Shown piece after piece: positions 1 through 7,243 of a stretch of 8,986 nt of DNA. The DNA is from Pseudomonadota bacterium (GTDB lineage: Bacteria; Desulfobacterota; DSM-4660; Desulfatiglandales; B25-G16). A program made the translations under genes and the position numbers. How positions within the stretch are numbered: the stretch's first letter is position 1; each line of letters opens with the position of its first letter. The stretch spans positions 1-8,986 of the forward strand of contig JADFWK010000146.1 of the NCBI GenBank assembly GCA_015223015.1, read 5' to 3'. Below the pieces are notes generated by a model. It saw only the letters and a program-made list of their open reading frames with translations. It was not told where the DNA came from and searched no databases.

Positions 1-43
1 AGTAAGTAAGCTCTTTGTACTGATGCTTTGCATGCCAGGTCTG

Positions 44-85
44 GGCCAGGGGCATAACCAAAAAAAAGATACCCATGCCCTGGCC
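44..85. repeat. Imperfect inverted repeat (possible hairpin) upstream of bactofilin
   Basis: The left arm GGCCAGGGGCAT (44-55) pairs with the right arm ATGCCCTGGCC (75-85), leaving one bulged G and a 19-base A-rich loop. The stem is GC-rich and about 11 bp long. The right arm is followed by only three T residues before GATG, so it is a poor match to an intrinsic terminator. It could be a weak terminator or the 3' end structure of a gene lying to the left, or an mRNA or DNA palindrome with another role. The arms are read directly; any function is a guess. Confidence 0.4.
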
Positions 86-118
86 TTTGATGTTACCCTG
101 AGTTCAAGGTGTTTTTTC

Positions 119-148
119 TTGCAATAAACAGAGAGATTGTGGTATTAA
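119..148 (+). promoter_or_regulatory. Possible sigma70-like promoter for bactofilin / ATPase operon
   Basis: TTGCAA (119-124) resembles a -35 box and TATTAA (143-148) a -10 box, with an 18-base spacer. A transcript would start near 155, leaving a leader of about 30 bases before the bactofilin start codon. The matches are imperfect (4/6 to TTGACA and 4/6 to TATAAT) and rest on consensus alone. It is the best candidate in the only sizeable gap of the window, and no better one is visible in the 57 bases between bactofilin and the first ATPase gene. Confidence 0.3.
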
Positions 149-183
149 GCCGCTGAAAAATCGTAATATGGGAGCAGGAAGTG

Positions 184-585
184 ATGAAAACATCCAAGGA
201 AGAAATTAATGCCTTTCTCGGCAAGGACACAGAGTTTGAGGGTAAATTCTCCTTTACGGGTGCTGTGAGAATAGACGGAAAATTCTCTGGTGAAATTGAA
301 TCCAGCGGAACCTTGATAGTAGGGGAAAGCGCAACGATTAGAGCCCAGATACATGTTGCTGATATGATAATAAGCGGAGAAGTCAATGGCGATATATTCG
401 CTGAAAATAAGATTGAGATCAATATCCCCGGCAAACTCTTTGGCAACATTCAAACCCCAAAGCTCGTCATTGAAGAAGGGGTTATCTTTGAGGGAAATTG
501 CAAAATGAGTGATCTGGGGAAAGCAACAAAGAAAGATCTTGGCCCATCTCCTAGCGAGACCGAAAACCTTTCCACTTTGAAATAG
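184..585 (+). CDS. Bactofilin (polymer-forming cytoskeletal protein, DUF583)
   Basis: Small bactofilin of 133 residues. Bactofilins polymerise without nucleotide into filaments that act as membrane-associated scaffolds, for example for cell-wall enzymes or for local curvature. Residues about 8-108 form the typical domain: an N-terminal FLGKDTEFEGKFSF entry, then short repeats with glycine turns and alternating hydrophobic residues (VRIDGKFSGEIESSGTLIVG, SGEVNGDIFAENKIEI, GKLFGNIQTPKLVIEEG), as expected for a right-handed beta-helix. The C-terminal ~25 residues are charged, Ser/Pro-rich and probably disordered. No signal peptide or membrane segment is seen. The start is ATG 184; a GTG directly before it (181) is also possible, and GGAG (171-174) or AGGA (176-179) would serve as ribosome site. 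It lies 57 bases ahead of the ATPase genes on the same strand with no terminator visible, so it may share their transcript, though a functional link is unproven. Family assignment is strong; the cellular role is unknown. Confidence 0.9.
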   Translation: MKTSKEEINAFLGKDTEFEGKFSFTGAVRIDGKFSGEIESSGTLIVGESATIRAQIHVADMIISGEVNGDIFAENKIEINIPGKLFGNIQTPKLVIEEGVIFEGNCKMSDLGKATKKDLGPSPSETENLSTLK

Positions 586-642
586 CCAGCATATTCCATT
601 ACAGCACCATAGAAAAATTCTGGTCAGCGATAGAGGCTTAGA

Positions 643-954
643 ATGATTTTAGAATCCTTGCAAAAGATAAAGCAGGCAGAAACCCAGGCAAAAAAGAAGA
701 CACAAGAGGCTGCAGAGGAGGCAACACAGCTTATTGAGGGCGCCAAAAAAGAGTCAGAAAAACTCTTGGCGGAGAAGATGAGAGAGGCTCAGAGGCAGGC
801 AGAGAAAGCGAGAGAGGATGTGGGAGATATGGCAAGGAAAGCATGTCAGAGTCTTGCAGCTGAATGGAACAAGGAAACCGAGGAACTCAGAAAAGAAGGC
901 CAACGGAACATGGAAAAGGCCAAGGACTTTATTTTACGTTCTCTGTTGGGTTGA
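643..954 (+). CDS. A/V-type ATPase subunit H (G-like peripheral stalk)
   Basis: Peripheral-stalk subunit, called H in archaeal (AhaH) and G in eukaryotic nomenclature. It forms a long coiled coil with subunit E that ties the A3B3 head to membrane subunit I and resists rotor torque. The protein is 103 residues, usual for the family. Almost the whole chain is Lys/Glu/Ala/Gln-rich with heptad-like spacing (residues ~5-95), with no membrane segment and only a short hydrophobic end (FILRSLLG). Sequence alone would give only 'coiled-coil protein'; the identity comes from its first place in an H-I-K-E-C-F-A-B-D order. The start ATG has AGAGG (632-636) six bases upstream. It ends 4 bases before the start chosen for subunit I, so translational coupling is likely. 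Confidence 0.85.
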   Translation: MILESLQKIKQAETQAKKKTQEAAEEATQLIEGAKKESEKLLAEKMREAQRQAEKAREDVGDMARKACQSLAAEWNKETEELRKEGQRNMEKAKDFILRSLLG

Positions 955-958
955 TGTT

Positions 959-2905
959 ATGTTACGACCAACGCGGATGAAAAAACTGCAAATACTCGCA
1001 ATCGAGGGATATAGGGATACCATAGTCAAGGGACTCCAAGGACTCGGTACTGTCCATCTTACTGATTATTCCGAAAAGCTTTCCGATCCCCGCTGGAAGG
1101 AGCTGTTACAGCCTCACCCCCTGTCTCCGCATGTTCGGAAAATAGCTACACAGAATATCGCGCTGAATCGTTTGCTCGATCTTTTTGACCGCTATGATCC
1201 CGAAGCAAGAGAAGGTTTTTTCAAGGCTGTTTTTGCTCCCCTACCACCAAAGAAGATCGAGAGCAGAGAGGTCTTTGGTTCAGAGCTTATTGATACTGTC
1301 GACGGAATTGTTGAAAAGGTCGAGGGTGAGGTGGAGGATCCTGTTAAGGATCTGGAGAAGATCGAAGAAGAGATAGCAGACCTACGGAGGACCAGAGGAT
1401 TACTGGAACTGGTTTTGTCCTTAGAGATTGACCTAAGAGACGTCGGTGAGTCGGACTACTTGTCTGTCTCTGTAGGTATTGCCCCGAAGGAAGCCTTAGA
1501 AAGCATAAGACAGAGGATAGAGGATCTAACAGACAATACCTATTATCTTGGGGCTCGCCAGACAGCTGAGAACAAGCTGGTAACAGTAATAATCTGCCTC
1601 AAGGAGCATGCGGCGACCGTATTACCCAATATTCGCCGCCTGAGTTGGGAAAGGCTTGAATTGGAGGGTCAGGAGGGAAAACCACAAGAGGCAATTGATT
1701 CCATTGATGCCAGGCTAAGGGAATTGGGCCAGCACAAGACAGAAAAGGAGCACATTATTGTTGATGCTGCTCAGAGATGGCGAGATGAGCTCAAGAAGTA
1801 CCAGGAATTTCTCATGGTTGAGCGGCAGAGACAAGAAAGTCAGACCAAGTTTGCAAGGATGGAGCACGTTGTGGCTCTTGAAGGGTGGATCCCACAATAC
1901 TCGGTTACTCAGGCCGTTGAAGAGATACAAGGGGTCAGCAATGGGGCATGTGTGGTAGATGTATCGGATCCCGATGACAAGGATGATGTGCCAGTCCAGT
2001 TGAAAAATCCCAAATTCTTTAAGAGCTTTGAGCTGCTAACGCGTCTGTACGGTTTGCCAACCTATAATGGGGTCGATCCTACCCTTTTCTTAGCTCCAGG
2101 TTTCCTCCTGTTTTTTTCAATTATGTTAACCGATGCGCTGTATGGGGTAATAGCCCTTGTTTTGGGCATGTCATTGATAAGGGGAGGGGGAAGATATAAC
2201 GAAGCCATCAAGGATGGCGGAATCATCCTTTCCTCTGCGGGAGTTGCCACAATCATCATAGGTGCGCTGTCTGGGGGATGGTTCGGGGGGTTTGGCCTTA
2301 GGGTGCCCCCTCTAGCAGCGCTCCAGGTATTTGATCCCATGGTTCAGGTCACCACCTTCTTGCTGATCGCTCTTATCATTGGGCTCACTCACGTTAATAT
2401 AGGTGTGGTGATCAATGTTGTGGACAAGCTCAAAACAGGGCAGGTGTGGAAAGCCATGAGCGGAAATCTCTGGTTTTTGTTTATCCAGCCAGGGCTTTTC
2501 TTCTTTCTGGCAGGTCATAAGCCACTCGGCTACATATTCATCGTTATCTCGCTCTTGTTGCTCTTTGCGGGACATAAAGCCATGTCAATGTTCCAAGTAA
2601 CCGGATTCATGGGGGATATTCTCTCTTATGCCAGGCTCATGGCCTTGGGGCTGTGTACAACGGGGATTGCCATGACCGTTAATGTGCTCGCGGGCATGCT
2701 CTCCGTGGTTGGTGCAATCGGGACAATTTTTGCTGTGATTATCTTTCTCTTTGGGCACCTCTTCAATTTTGTCATTAATGCCATGGGAGCCTTTGTTCAC
2801 GGCCTCAGGTTGCATTACGTAGAGTTTTTTACCAAATTTTATCAGAGCGGGGGAACAGAATTCAAACCCCTTGAAATGAGATTTGACATAGTAGATATTA
2901 AATAG
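959..2905 (+). CDS. A/V-type ATPase subunit I (a subunit, membrane stator)
   Basis: Stator membrane subunit that carries the two ion half-channels and anchors the peripheral stalks. At 648 residues it has the usual bacterial/archaeal size. The N-terminal half (about 1-340) is cytosolic with long coiled-coil stretches (roughly 85-125 and 235-300). It is followed by the family motif around 355-400 (LTRLYGLPTYNGVDPT, with D373) and about seven membrane segments near 378-404, 422-443, 464-487, 505-520, 523-541, 555-580 and 586-612. The essential arginine of the ion path is R559 in SYARLMALGL, equivalent to the YLRLWALSL arginine of yeast Vph1. The family end motif FVHGLRLHYVEFF lies at 612-624. 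The start at 959 gives MLRPTRMKKLQ, a normal N-terminus; ATG 977 (MKKLQ) is an alternative. The reading frame stays open upstream into subunit H, but that part is an out-of-frame shadow. Only a weak ribosome site (GTTGGG) is seen, so reinitiation after subunit H is likely. Confidence 0.95.
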   Translation: MLRPTRMKKLQILAIEGYRDTIVKGLQGLGTVHLTDYSEKLSDPRWKELLQPHPLSPHVRKIATQNIALNRLLDLFDRYDPEAREGFFKAVFAPLPPKKIESREVFGSELIDTVDGIVEKVEGEVEDPVKDLEKIEEEIADLRRTRGLLELVLSLEIDLRDVGESDYLSVSVGIAPKEALESIRQRIEDLTDNTYYLGARQTAENKLVTVIICLKEHAATVLPNIRRLSWERLELEGQEGKPQEAIDSIDARLRELGQHKTEKEHIIVDAAQRWRDELKKYQEFLMVERQRQESQTKFARMEHVVALEGWIPQYSVTQAVEEIQGVSNGACVVDVSDPDDKDDVPVQLKNPKFFKSFELLTRLYGLPTYNGVDPTLFLAPGFLLFFSIMLTDALYGVIALVLGMSLIRGGGRYNEAIKDGGIILSSAGVATIIIGALSGGWFGGFGLRVPPLAALQVFDPMVQVTTFLLIALIIGLTHVNIGVVINVVDKLKTGQVWKAMSGNLWFLFIQPGLFFFLAGHKPLGYIFIVISLLLLFAGHKAMSMFQVTGFMGDILSYARLMALGLCTTGIAMTVNVLAGMLSVVGAIGTIFAVIIFLFGHLFNFVINAMGAFVHGLRLHYVEFFTKFYQSGGTEFKPLEMRFDIVDIK

Positions 2906-2913
2906 GAGGGAGG
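2904..2913 (+). promoter_or_regulatory. Very strong Shine-Dalgarno for subunit K
   Basis: AGGAGGGAGG starts inside the TAG stop of subunit I and ends 5 bases before the subunit K start codon. It is the longest anti-16S match of any start in the window. Subunit K is needed in many copies per complex, so boosted translation here makes sense; that link is inferred. Confidence 0.7.
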
Positions 2914-2918
2914 TTTTT

Positions 2919-3404
2919 ATGGAGTTATCATCAGGAACAGTATTGGCAATTATTGGGGCAGCCATTTCGATGGGCTTGGCCGCGATTGCCTCTGGGATCG
3001 GCGTGGGGTTGGCTGGAATTGCAGGGGCTGGCGTTATTTCAGAGGATCCAAAGAAGTTTGGACCCGTCTTAGTGCTCCAAGCCTTACCACAAACCCAAGG
3101 AATATACGGGTTCCTCGGGGCTGTGTTGATTCTCATCGGGGTCGGCGTGCTCGGGGGAGCGGTCAAGGAAATCCCTATAGGCATGGGGTATGCTGCACTG
3201 GGAGGCGGCATCGTTATTGGTCTCAGTAGTTTTACGGCAGTTGCTCAGGGAGCTATTGCTGCGAGCGGCATGGGTGCGGTTGCCAAGAGGCCCGAAACAT
3301 TTGGCCAAGCGATTGTCCTGGCAGTCATGGCAGAGACCTTTGCCATTTTTGGTCTCCTTATAGCTATCCTGATCTTTGTGGGAACCAAGATCATGGGTGG
3401 TTAG
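2919..3404 (+). CDS. A/V-type ATPase subunit K (proteolipid c, double hairpin, predicted Na+-binding)
   Basis: Rotor-ring proteolipid that carries the coupling ion past subunit I. At 161 residues it has four hydrophobic helices (about 7-38, 48-79, 87-118, 128-156), meaning two fused hairpins. The second hairpin carries the ion carboxylate E139 in MAETFAIFGL. In the first hairpin the equivalent position is Q58 (LPQTQGIYGF), so there is one acidic site per four-helix subunit, as in E. hirae NtpK and eukaryotic c. The residues that bind Na+ in NtpK (L61, T64, Q65, Q110, E139, with Y68 capping) all have counterparts: L56, T59, Q60, Q110, E139 and Y63. Na+ coupling is therefore predicted, but not shown. 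No signal peptide beyond the first helix is seen. The start is fixed by a very strong ribosome site 5 bases upstream; the gene begins 13 bases after subunit I. Confidence 0.95.
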   Translation: MELSSGTVLAIIGAAISMGLAAIASGIGVGLAGIAGAGVISEDPKKFGPVLVLQALPQTQGIYGFLGAVLILIGVGVLGGAVKEIPIGMGYAALGGGIVIGLSSFTAVAQGAIAASGMGAVAKRPETFGQAIVLAVMAETFAIFGLLIAILIFVGTKIMGG

Positions 3405-3452
3405 ATCAAACCTCTTCCCTGAATACCGTTTCTATATAATAGAGGAGCAATT

Positions 3453-4103
3453 ATGCCAGAACCAGGGGTGGAGAAAATAGTATCTCACATACAGGCCGAG
3501 GCCGAAAAGGAGATATCTGAAATACTGCTTACCGCGCAAACAGAGGCAGCAAAGATCAAGCAGGCTGCCCAGGAAAAAGCAGACCAGGAGGTTGAGAGGA
3601 TTCTCTCCAATGGTAAACGCCTTGCCTCCCTTGAAGAGCAAAGGATGTTAGCTGAGACTAAAATCGATGTACGACGAAAGCGGATGGATGCCCGGGAAGA
3701 GGCGATCGATAGCTCATTTTCAGAGGCCAAAAAGGTTTTAGAGGCGCTAGCTGCAAAAGGGAAGCAGGACCACTTTGACTACAAGGATATCCTGTTCAAC
3801 TTGATTGCCTCTGCCTCTGAAGTTGTTGCCGGCGACAGGCTCGAGTTAGTCCTGAATCACAGGGACAGGAAAACCTTCGATACAAAAACGTTAGAAGAGG
3901 TGGGCGAGCTGGTCAAACAGAGGACCGGAAGAAACATATCTCTGGTCTTGGCCGATGAACCCATGCAATTCCTGGGAGGTGTGGTTGTTCGGGATTTGGA
4001 GAAATCGGTGGAAATCGACAATACCCTTGAAACCAAATTGAACCGGCTCAAAGAGGGCATACGGGTAGATGTGGCCAAGATCCTTTTTGGGGATAGGCTA
4101 TGA
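3453..4103 (+). CDS. A/V-type ATPase subunit E (peripheral stalk)
   Basis: Peripheral-stalk subunit that pairs with subunit H and grips the top of the A3B3 head. It has 216 residues, close to the usual ~200. Residues about 5-110 form an Ala/Glu/Lys/Gln-rich coiled coil. The C-terminal half is globular with the family signature FLGGVVVRDLEKSVEIDNTL followed by a basic helix ending in VAKILFGDRL, the part that contacts subunit B in known structures. No membrane segment. The start ATG has AGAGGAG (3441-3447) five bases upstream. The preceding 48-base gap after subunit K is the longest within the ATPase operon. The stop overlaps the next start as ATGA, indicating coupled translation with subunit C. 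Confidence 0.93.
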   Translation: MPEPGVEKIVSHIQAEAEKEISEILLTAQTEAAKIKQAAQEKADQEVERILSNGKRLASLEEQRMLAETKIDVRRKRMDAREEAIDSSFSEAKKVLEALAAKGKQDHFDYKDILFNLIASASEVVAGDRLELVLNHRDRKTFDTKTLEEVGELVKQRTGRNISLVLADEPMQFLGGVVVRDLEKSVEIDNTLETKLNRLKEGIRVDVAKILFGDRL

Positions 4104-5155
4104 TTCGCGATGTTCTTTCGTACCTGTATGTTAACGCAACGGTAATGGCGAAAGAGGGAAAGTTCATTTCTGCAGGGAGATGGGATGATCTGTGGGGATG
4201 CGCTTCGCCTGGAGAGGTTGCGTCTCTGCTGGAAGGAACAGATTATTTTCCGTATCTCTCAGAGGGAGCAGTTCATGAGGCCCAGGCATTGGAAAAGGCT
4301 ATTTTGGAAGAATTTTCCGCATTAGGGCAGGAGATTTCCAAGATTATTCCGAAAGGGGCATGGCCAATACGAGAGTATCTCCTGAAAAAATGGGATGTTA
4401 TCAATTTAAGGACCGCACTGCGGGGAATGCATGGAGGGCTGCAAAAGGAGCATTTCATGGATTCCTTTCTCGAGGGAGGCGAGTTGAATATTACCTTTTT
4501 CAAGACCCTCCTTGATGCAGAGGGTATGGACGATTTTGTGGCGCTGTTGACAGGAACCCCGTACCAGGTATTGAGTGAGGGCTTGGCTCGGTACCACGAG
4601 ACTCACAATCTGTTCTTTTTGGAGTCTTTACTGGATAAGGTTTTCTGGGAGGATTTATGGACAAAGGTTTTGAAGCTTAGAGGCATCAAGGAATTCAGAG
4701 AATTTGTAGAGGTCTGCGTTGAAACGCATAACCTCAAGATCATTTTGAGGGCCAAGAGTGACGGTCTGCTTCGAGAAGATATTGATCCCTTTCTCATACC
4801 TGAGTGCACAATCATCGATGAGCTGCTCTCCACCTTTGATGAAGAGGACCTGCCGGGCCTTTTACCGCTCCTGGAAGAAACACCATATTTTGAACCCCTT
4901 GTAGGTGCACAGCATGAGTATGAAAGAACCGGCTCTGTTGTGGCCTTTGAAGAGGTGCTCGATAGCCAGGCCCTTAATAAGGCACAAGATATTAGGAGAA
5001 AAAAGCCGTTTGGCCCCGGTCCTCTCATCGGCTTTCTGGTATCAAAGGAAACAGAAGTAAAGAATCTTCTGGCTATTGTTAGGAGCACAGAGGTTGATCT
5101 GAGTAGAGATGAAGTCAGAGAGTCAGTAATGAGGAAAAAATGGAAATTGCCCTGA
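4100..5155 (+). CDS. A/V-type ATPase subunit C (d / AC39 family, rotor socket)
   Basis: Funnel-shaped soluble subunit that sits on the K ring and receives the D-F shaft, so it couples head rotation to ring rotation. It is 351 residues, the usual length for the family, mostly helical, without membrane segments. Support comes from AC39-type repeated helical units with the LKKWDVINLRTALRG block near residues 93-107, the related NLKIILRAKSDG block near 210-221, and a C-terminal KETEVKNLLAIVRS block near 313-326 that is typical of the family end. The position between E and F matches known operons. Its ATG overlaps the subunit E stop by the ATGA arrangement, with GGGGATAGG (4089-4097) just upstream. 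Its 3' end overlaps subunit F by 16 bases. Confidence 0.92.
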   Translation: MIRDVLSYLYVNATVMAKEGKFISAGRWDDLWGCASPGEVASLLEGTDYFPYLSEGAVHEAQALEKAILEEFSALGQEISKIIPKGAWPIREYLLKKWDVINLRTALRGMHGGLQKEHFMDSFLEGGELNITFFKTLLDAEGMDDFVALLTGTPYQVLSEGLARYHETHNLFFLESLLDKVFWEDLWTKVLKLRGIKEFREFVEVCVETHNLKIILRAKSDGLLREDIDPFLIPECTIIDELLSTFDEEDLPGLLPLLEETPYFEPLVGAQHEYERTGSVVAFEEVLDSQALNKAQDIRRKKPFGPGPLIGFLVSKETEVKNLLAIVRSTEVDLSRDEVRESVMRKKWKLP

Positions 5156-5463
5156 TCGGAGATAGACATACTGTGTGTGGTTTCAAGCTGGCAGGCATTG
5201 GAAAGACATTTCGGATGGAAGATTTGAGGGAAGCGGGTGTTAGAGCAGTGCTGAGGGATCTATTTGACGGCACAGTCGGCATAATATTGGTTACTGAAAA
5301 GACAGCCGTGGAAATAGGGGATGTTCTGGATGAGGTGAATAGATTTAGGACGGGTATTATGCCTATCATTTTAGAGATCCCGGATAGTAGTGGTCCCTTG
5401 ATCAGCAAGAGCGACCCGATGCGAGAGATCATAAAGAGGACGGTTGGGTTTGAAATAGCATGA
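5140..5463 (+). CDS. A/V-type ATPase subunit F (central stalk)
   Basis: Small central-shaft subunit that binds subunit D and, in related enzymes, influences ATPase activity. It is 107 residues, the normal size, with the family's Rossmann-like alternating fold: [20 protein letters not shown] at the N-terminus (strand, then a loop with D8 and G14), a central strand [10 protein letters not shown] near 46-55, and an [10 protein letters not shown] segment near 73-82. The start at 5140 is secure because the conserved first strand begins at this Met. It lies inside subunit C, giving a 16-base overlap in another frame; AGGA (5132-5135) is the ribosome site. The stop is 10 bases before subunit A. Confidence 0.93.
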   Translation: MEIALIGDRHTVCGFKLAGIGKTFRMEDLREAGVRAVLRDLFDGTVGIILVTEKTAVEIGDVLDEVNRFRTGIMPIILEIPDSSGPLISKSDPMREIIKRTVGFEIA

Positions 5464-5473
5464 TGAGGTAGTT

Positions 5474-7243
5474 ATGGGTAATCAGAAGAAAGGAAGAATC
5501 AAGAGCATTGCTGGGCCACTCGTAGTCGCTAAAGACATGAGGGGTTGTGAGATGTATGAGGTTGTGAGGGTAGGTCAGGAAGGCTTGATGGGAGAGACCA
5601 TAAAGTTGATCCAAGACTTAGCCTATGTGCAAGTCTACGAAGACACTACTGGACTCAAGCCAGGTGAAGAGGTTGTAAGAACCGGTGCCCCCGTTTCAGT
5701 TGAGCTTGGCCCAGGAATAATTACCAATTTCTATGATGGAATACAGCGGCCTTTGCTTGAAATCAAGAACCAGGCAGGGGACTATATAACCCGAGGGGTT
5801 AATGTTCCCGGCCTGGATCCGGTTAAAAAATGGGACTTCACCGCAACGGTTAAAAGGGGCGATGAGCTTGTTGAGGGTGACTATCTCGGGGAGGTTCAGG
5901 AGTCTAAGGTTATCAAGCATAGGATAATGGTGCCGCCAGGTATACAGGGAAAGGTGGTCGAGATAAAGAGCGGGAGCTTCACTGTCAATGAGGTCATAGC
6001 TGTGCTTGAGAGTGGAGGAAAGAAGATTGAACTCACCATGAAACAGAAATGGCCGGTGAGGATCGGGAGACCCTTAAAGCAGAAGCTTGACCCGGAGGTG
6101 CCCCTGCTCACGGGCCAGAGGATTTATGATACATTTTTCCCTATAGCCAAAGGGGGGACAGCTGCAATTCCGGGGGGCTTTGGTACTGGTAAAACAGTGA
6201 GCCAACATCAACTGGCAAAATGGGCTGATTCGCAGGTAGTCGTGTATGTGGGTTGTGGAGAAAGAGGGAATGAGATGACAGAGGTTTTGATAACCTTTCC
6301 CGAACTGGACGACCCAAGCACCGGGGAGAAACTCATGGAGCGGTCCACTTTGATCGCCAACACCTCCAATATGCCGGTTGCAGCCCGGGAGGCGTCTATA
6401 TATACAGGGGTTACCATTGCCGAGTACTATAGGGACATGGGGTATGATGTAGCCTTGATGGCAGATTCATCATCACGATGGGCTGAGGCATTGAGGGAGA
6501 TTTCAGGGAGACTTGAGGAGATGCCCGGCGAAGAGGGGTTTCCGGCCTATTTGGGCACCAGGCTCGCCGACTTTTATGAAAGGGCGGGCAGGGTAGTTGC
6601 CCTGGGCAGCGAAGAGCGGTTTGGATCGGTTTCGATCATCGGCGCTGTTTCCCCGCCAGGAGGTGATTTTTCTGAGCCGGTTGCCCAGAATACCTTGAGG
6701 GTAGTGAGCGCCTTTTGGGCCTTAGACACAAATCTGGCAGACCGGAGACATTTCCCAGCCATCAATTGGTTGACCAGCTATTCGCTTTATTTGGATTTTG
6801 TAAAACCCTGGTTTGATCAAAACGTAGACAAGGATTTCCAGGGCCTTCGAGGAGACATGATGGCGCTGCTGGAACAAGAGGCAGAGCTGCAAGAGATTGT
6901 CCAGCTGGTTGGACAGGACGCACTACCAGAATCAGATAGGGCCCTTTTGGAGGTGGCGCGTATGATTAGAGAAGATTATTTGCAACAGCATGCGTACCAC
7001 GAAATAGATTCATATTGTTCTATAGAGAAGCAATATCTCATGCTCAAGATCATTATGAGATTCTACCAAGAGGTCAACAAGGCAATAGAGTCAGGAGTCG
7101 GGGCGAACAGAATAGCGGCGGTGAAGGTTAAGGATGAAATAGCTCGCATGAAGTATACACCCAACCAGGATTTTCCAAAGAGATATGAGGAGTTAATACA
7201 ATCCATTGAACGTGAATTTGAGTCTTTGAGGAATCAAAAATGA
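5474..7243 (+). CDS. A/V-type ATPase catalytic subunit A
   Basis: Catalytic subunit of the A3B3 head (ATP hydrolysis or synthesis), 589 residues, the usual family length. In order: an N-terminal beta-barrel (about 1-75, starting [12 protein letters not shown]), the inserted non-homologous region specific to A subunits (about 115-190), the nucleotide-binding domain, and a C-terminal helical domain (from about 440). The Walker A motif is GGFGTGKT at 234-241 with K240; the catalytic glutamate is E263 in GCGERGNE; Walker B is [10 protein letters not shown] with D331. Typical blocks such as [18 protein letters not shown] and [18 protein letters not shown] are intact, so an active enzyme is expected. 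One oddity is Gly at 235 where archaeal and enterococcal A subunits have Pro (GPFG). GAGGT (5465-5469) precedes the ATG. The stop overlaps the subunit B start as ATGA, fitting equal A:B production. Confidence 0.97.
   Translation: MGNQKKGRIKSIAGPLVVAKDMRGCEMYEVVRVGQEGLMGETIKLIQDLAYVQVYEDTTGLKPGEEVVRTGAPVSVELGPGIITNFYDGIQRPLLEIKNQAGDYITRGVNVPGLDPVKKWDFTATVKRGDELVEGDYLGEVQESKVIKHRIMVPPGIQGKVVEIKSGSFTVNEVIAVLESGGKKIELTMKQKWPVRIGRPLKQKLDPEVPLLTGQRIYDTFFPIAKGGTAAIPGGFGTGKTVSQHQLAKWADSQVVVYVGCGERGNEMTEVLITFPELDDPSTGEKLMERSTLIANTSNMPVAAREASIYTGVTIAEYYRDMGYDVALMADSSSRWAEALREISGRLEEMPGEEGFPAYLGTRLADFYERAGRVVALGSEERFGSVSIIGAVSPPGGDFSEPVAQNTLRVVSAFWALDTNLADRRHFPAINWLTSYSLYLDFVKPWFDQNVDKDFQGLRGDMMALLEQEAELQEIVQLVGQDALPESDRALLEVARMIREDYLQQHAYHEIDSYCSIEKQYLMLKIIMRFYQEVNKAIESGVGANRIAAVKVKDEIARMKYTPNQDFPKRYEELIQSIEREFESLRNQK

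Noticed and set aside
93..453. Two minus-strand open frames over the bactofilin gene
   Set aside because: Both lie antisense to a well-supported bactofilin domain, have no recognisable motif, and overlap each other in different frames.
818..958. N-terminal extension of subunit I upstream of ATG 959
   Set aside because: The extension overlaps subunit H out of frame and encodes no family sequence; the conserved start MLRPTRMKKLQ begins at 959.
2585..3211. Long minus-strand open frame (208 codons) across the end of subunit I and the start of subunit K
   Set aside because: It is antisense to two clearly conserved membrane-protein genes, is rich in Pro/Ala/Thr as expected from reading Gly/Ala-rich helices backwards, and shows no recognisable domain.
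3435..3440. TATAAT before subunit E as an internal promoter
   Set aside because: A perfect -10 hexamer, but no -35-like hexamer lies 16-18 bases upstream (the region is CCTCTTCCCTG), so it is not supported as a promoter.
3411..3445. Possible hairpin CCTCT/AGAGG masking the ribosome site of subunit E
   Set aside because: Only 5 bp with a 25-base loop, easily expected by chance near a purine-rich ribosome site.
4603..5169. Minus-strand open frame (188 codons) antisense to subunit C
   Set aside because: It is Ser/Arg/Lys-rich low-complexity translation produced by the opposite strand of a well-supported gene, with no family features.
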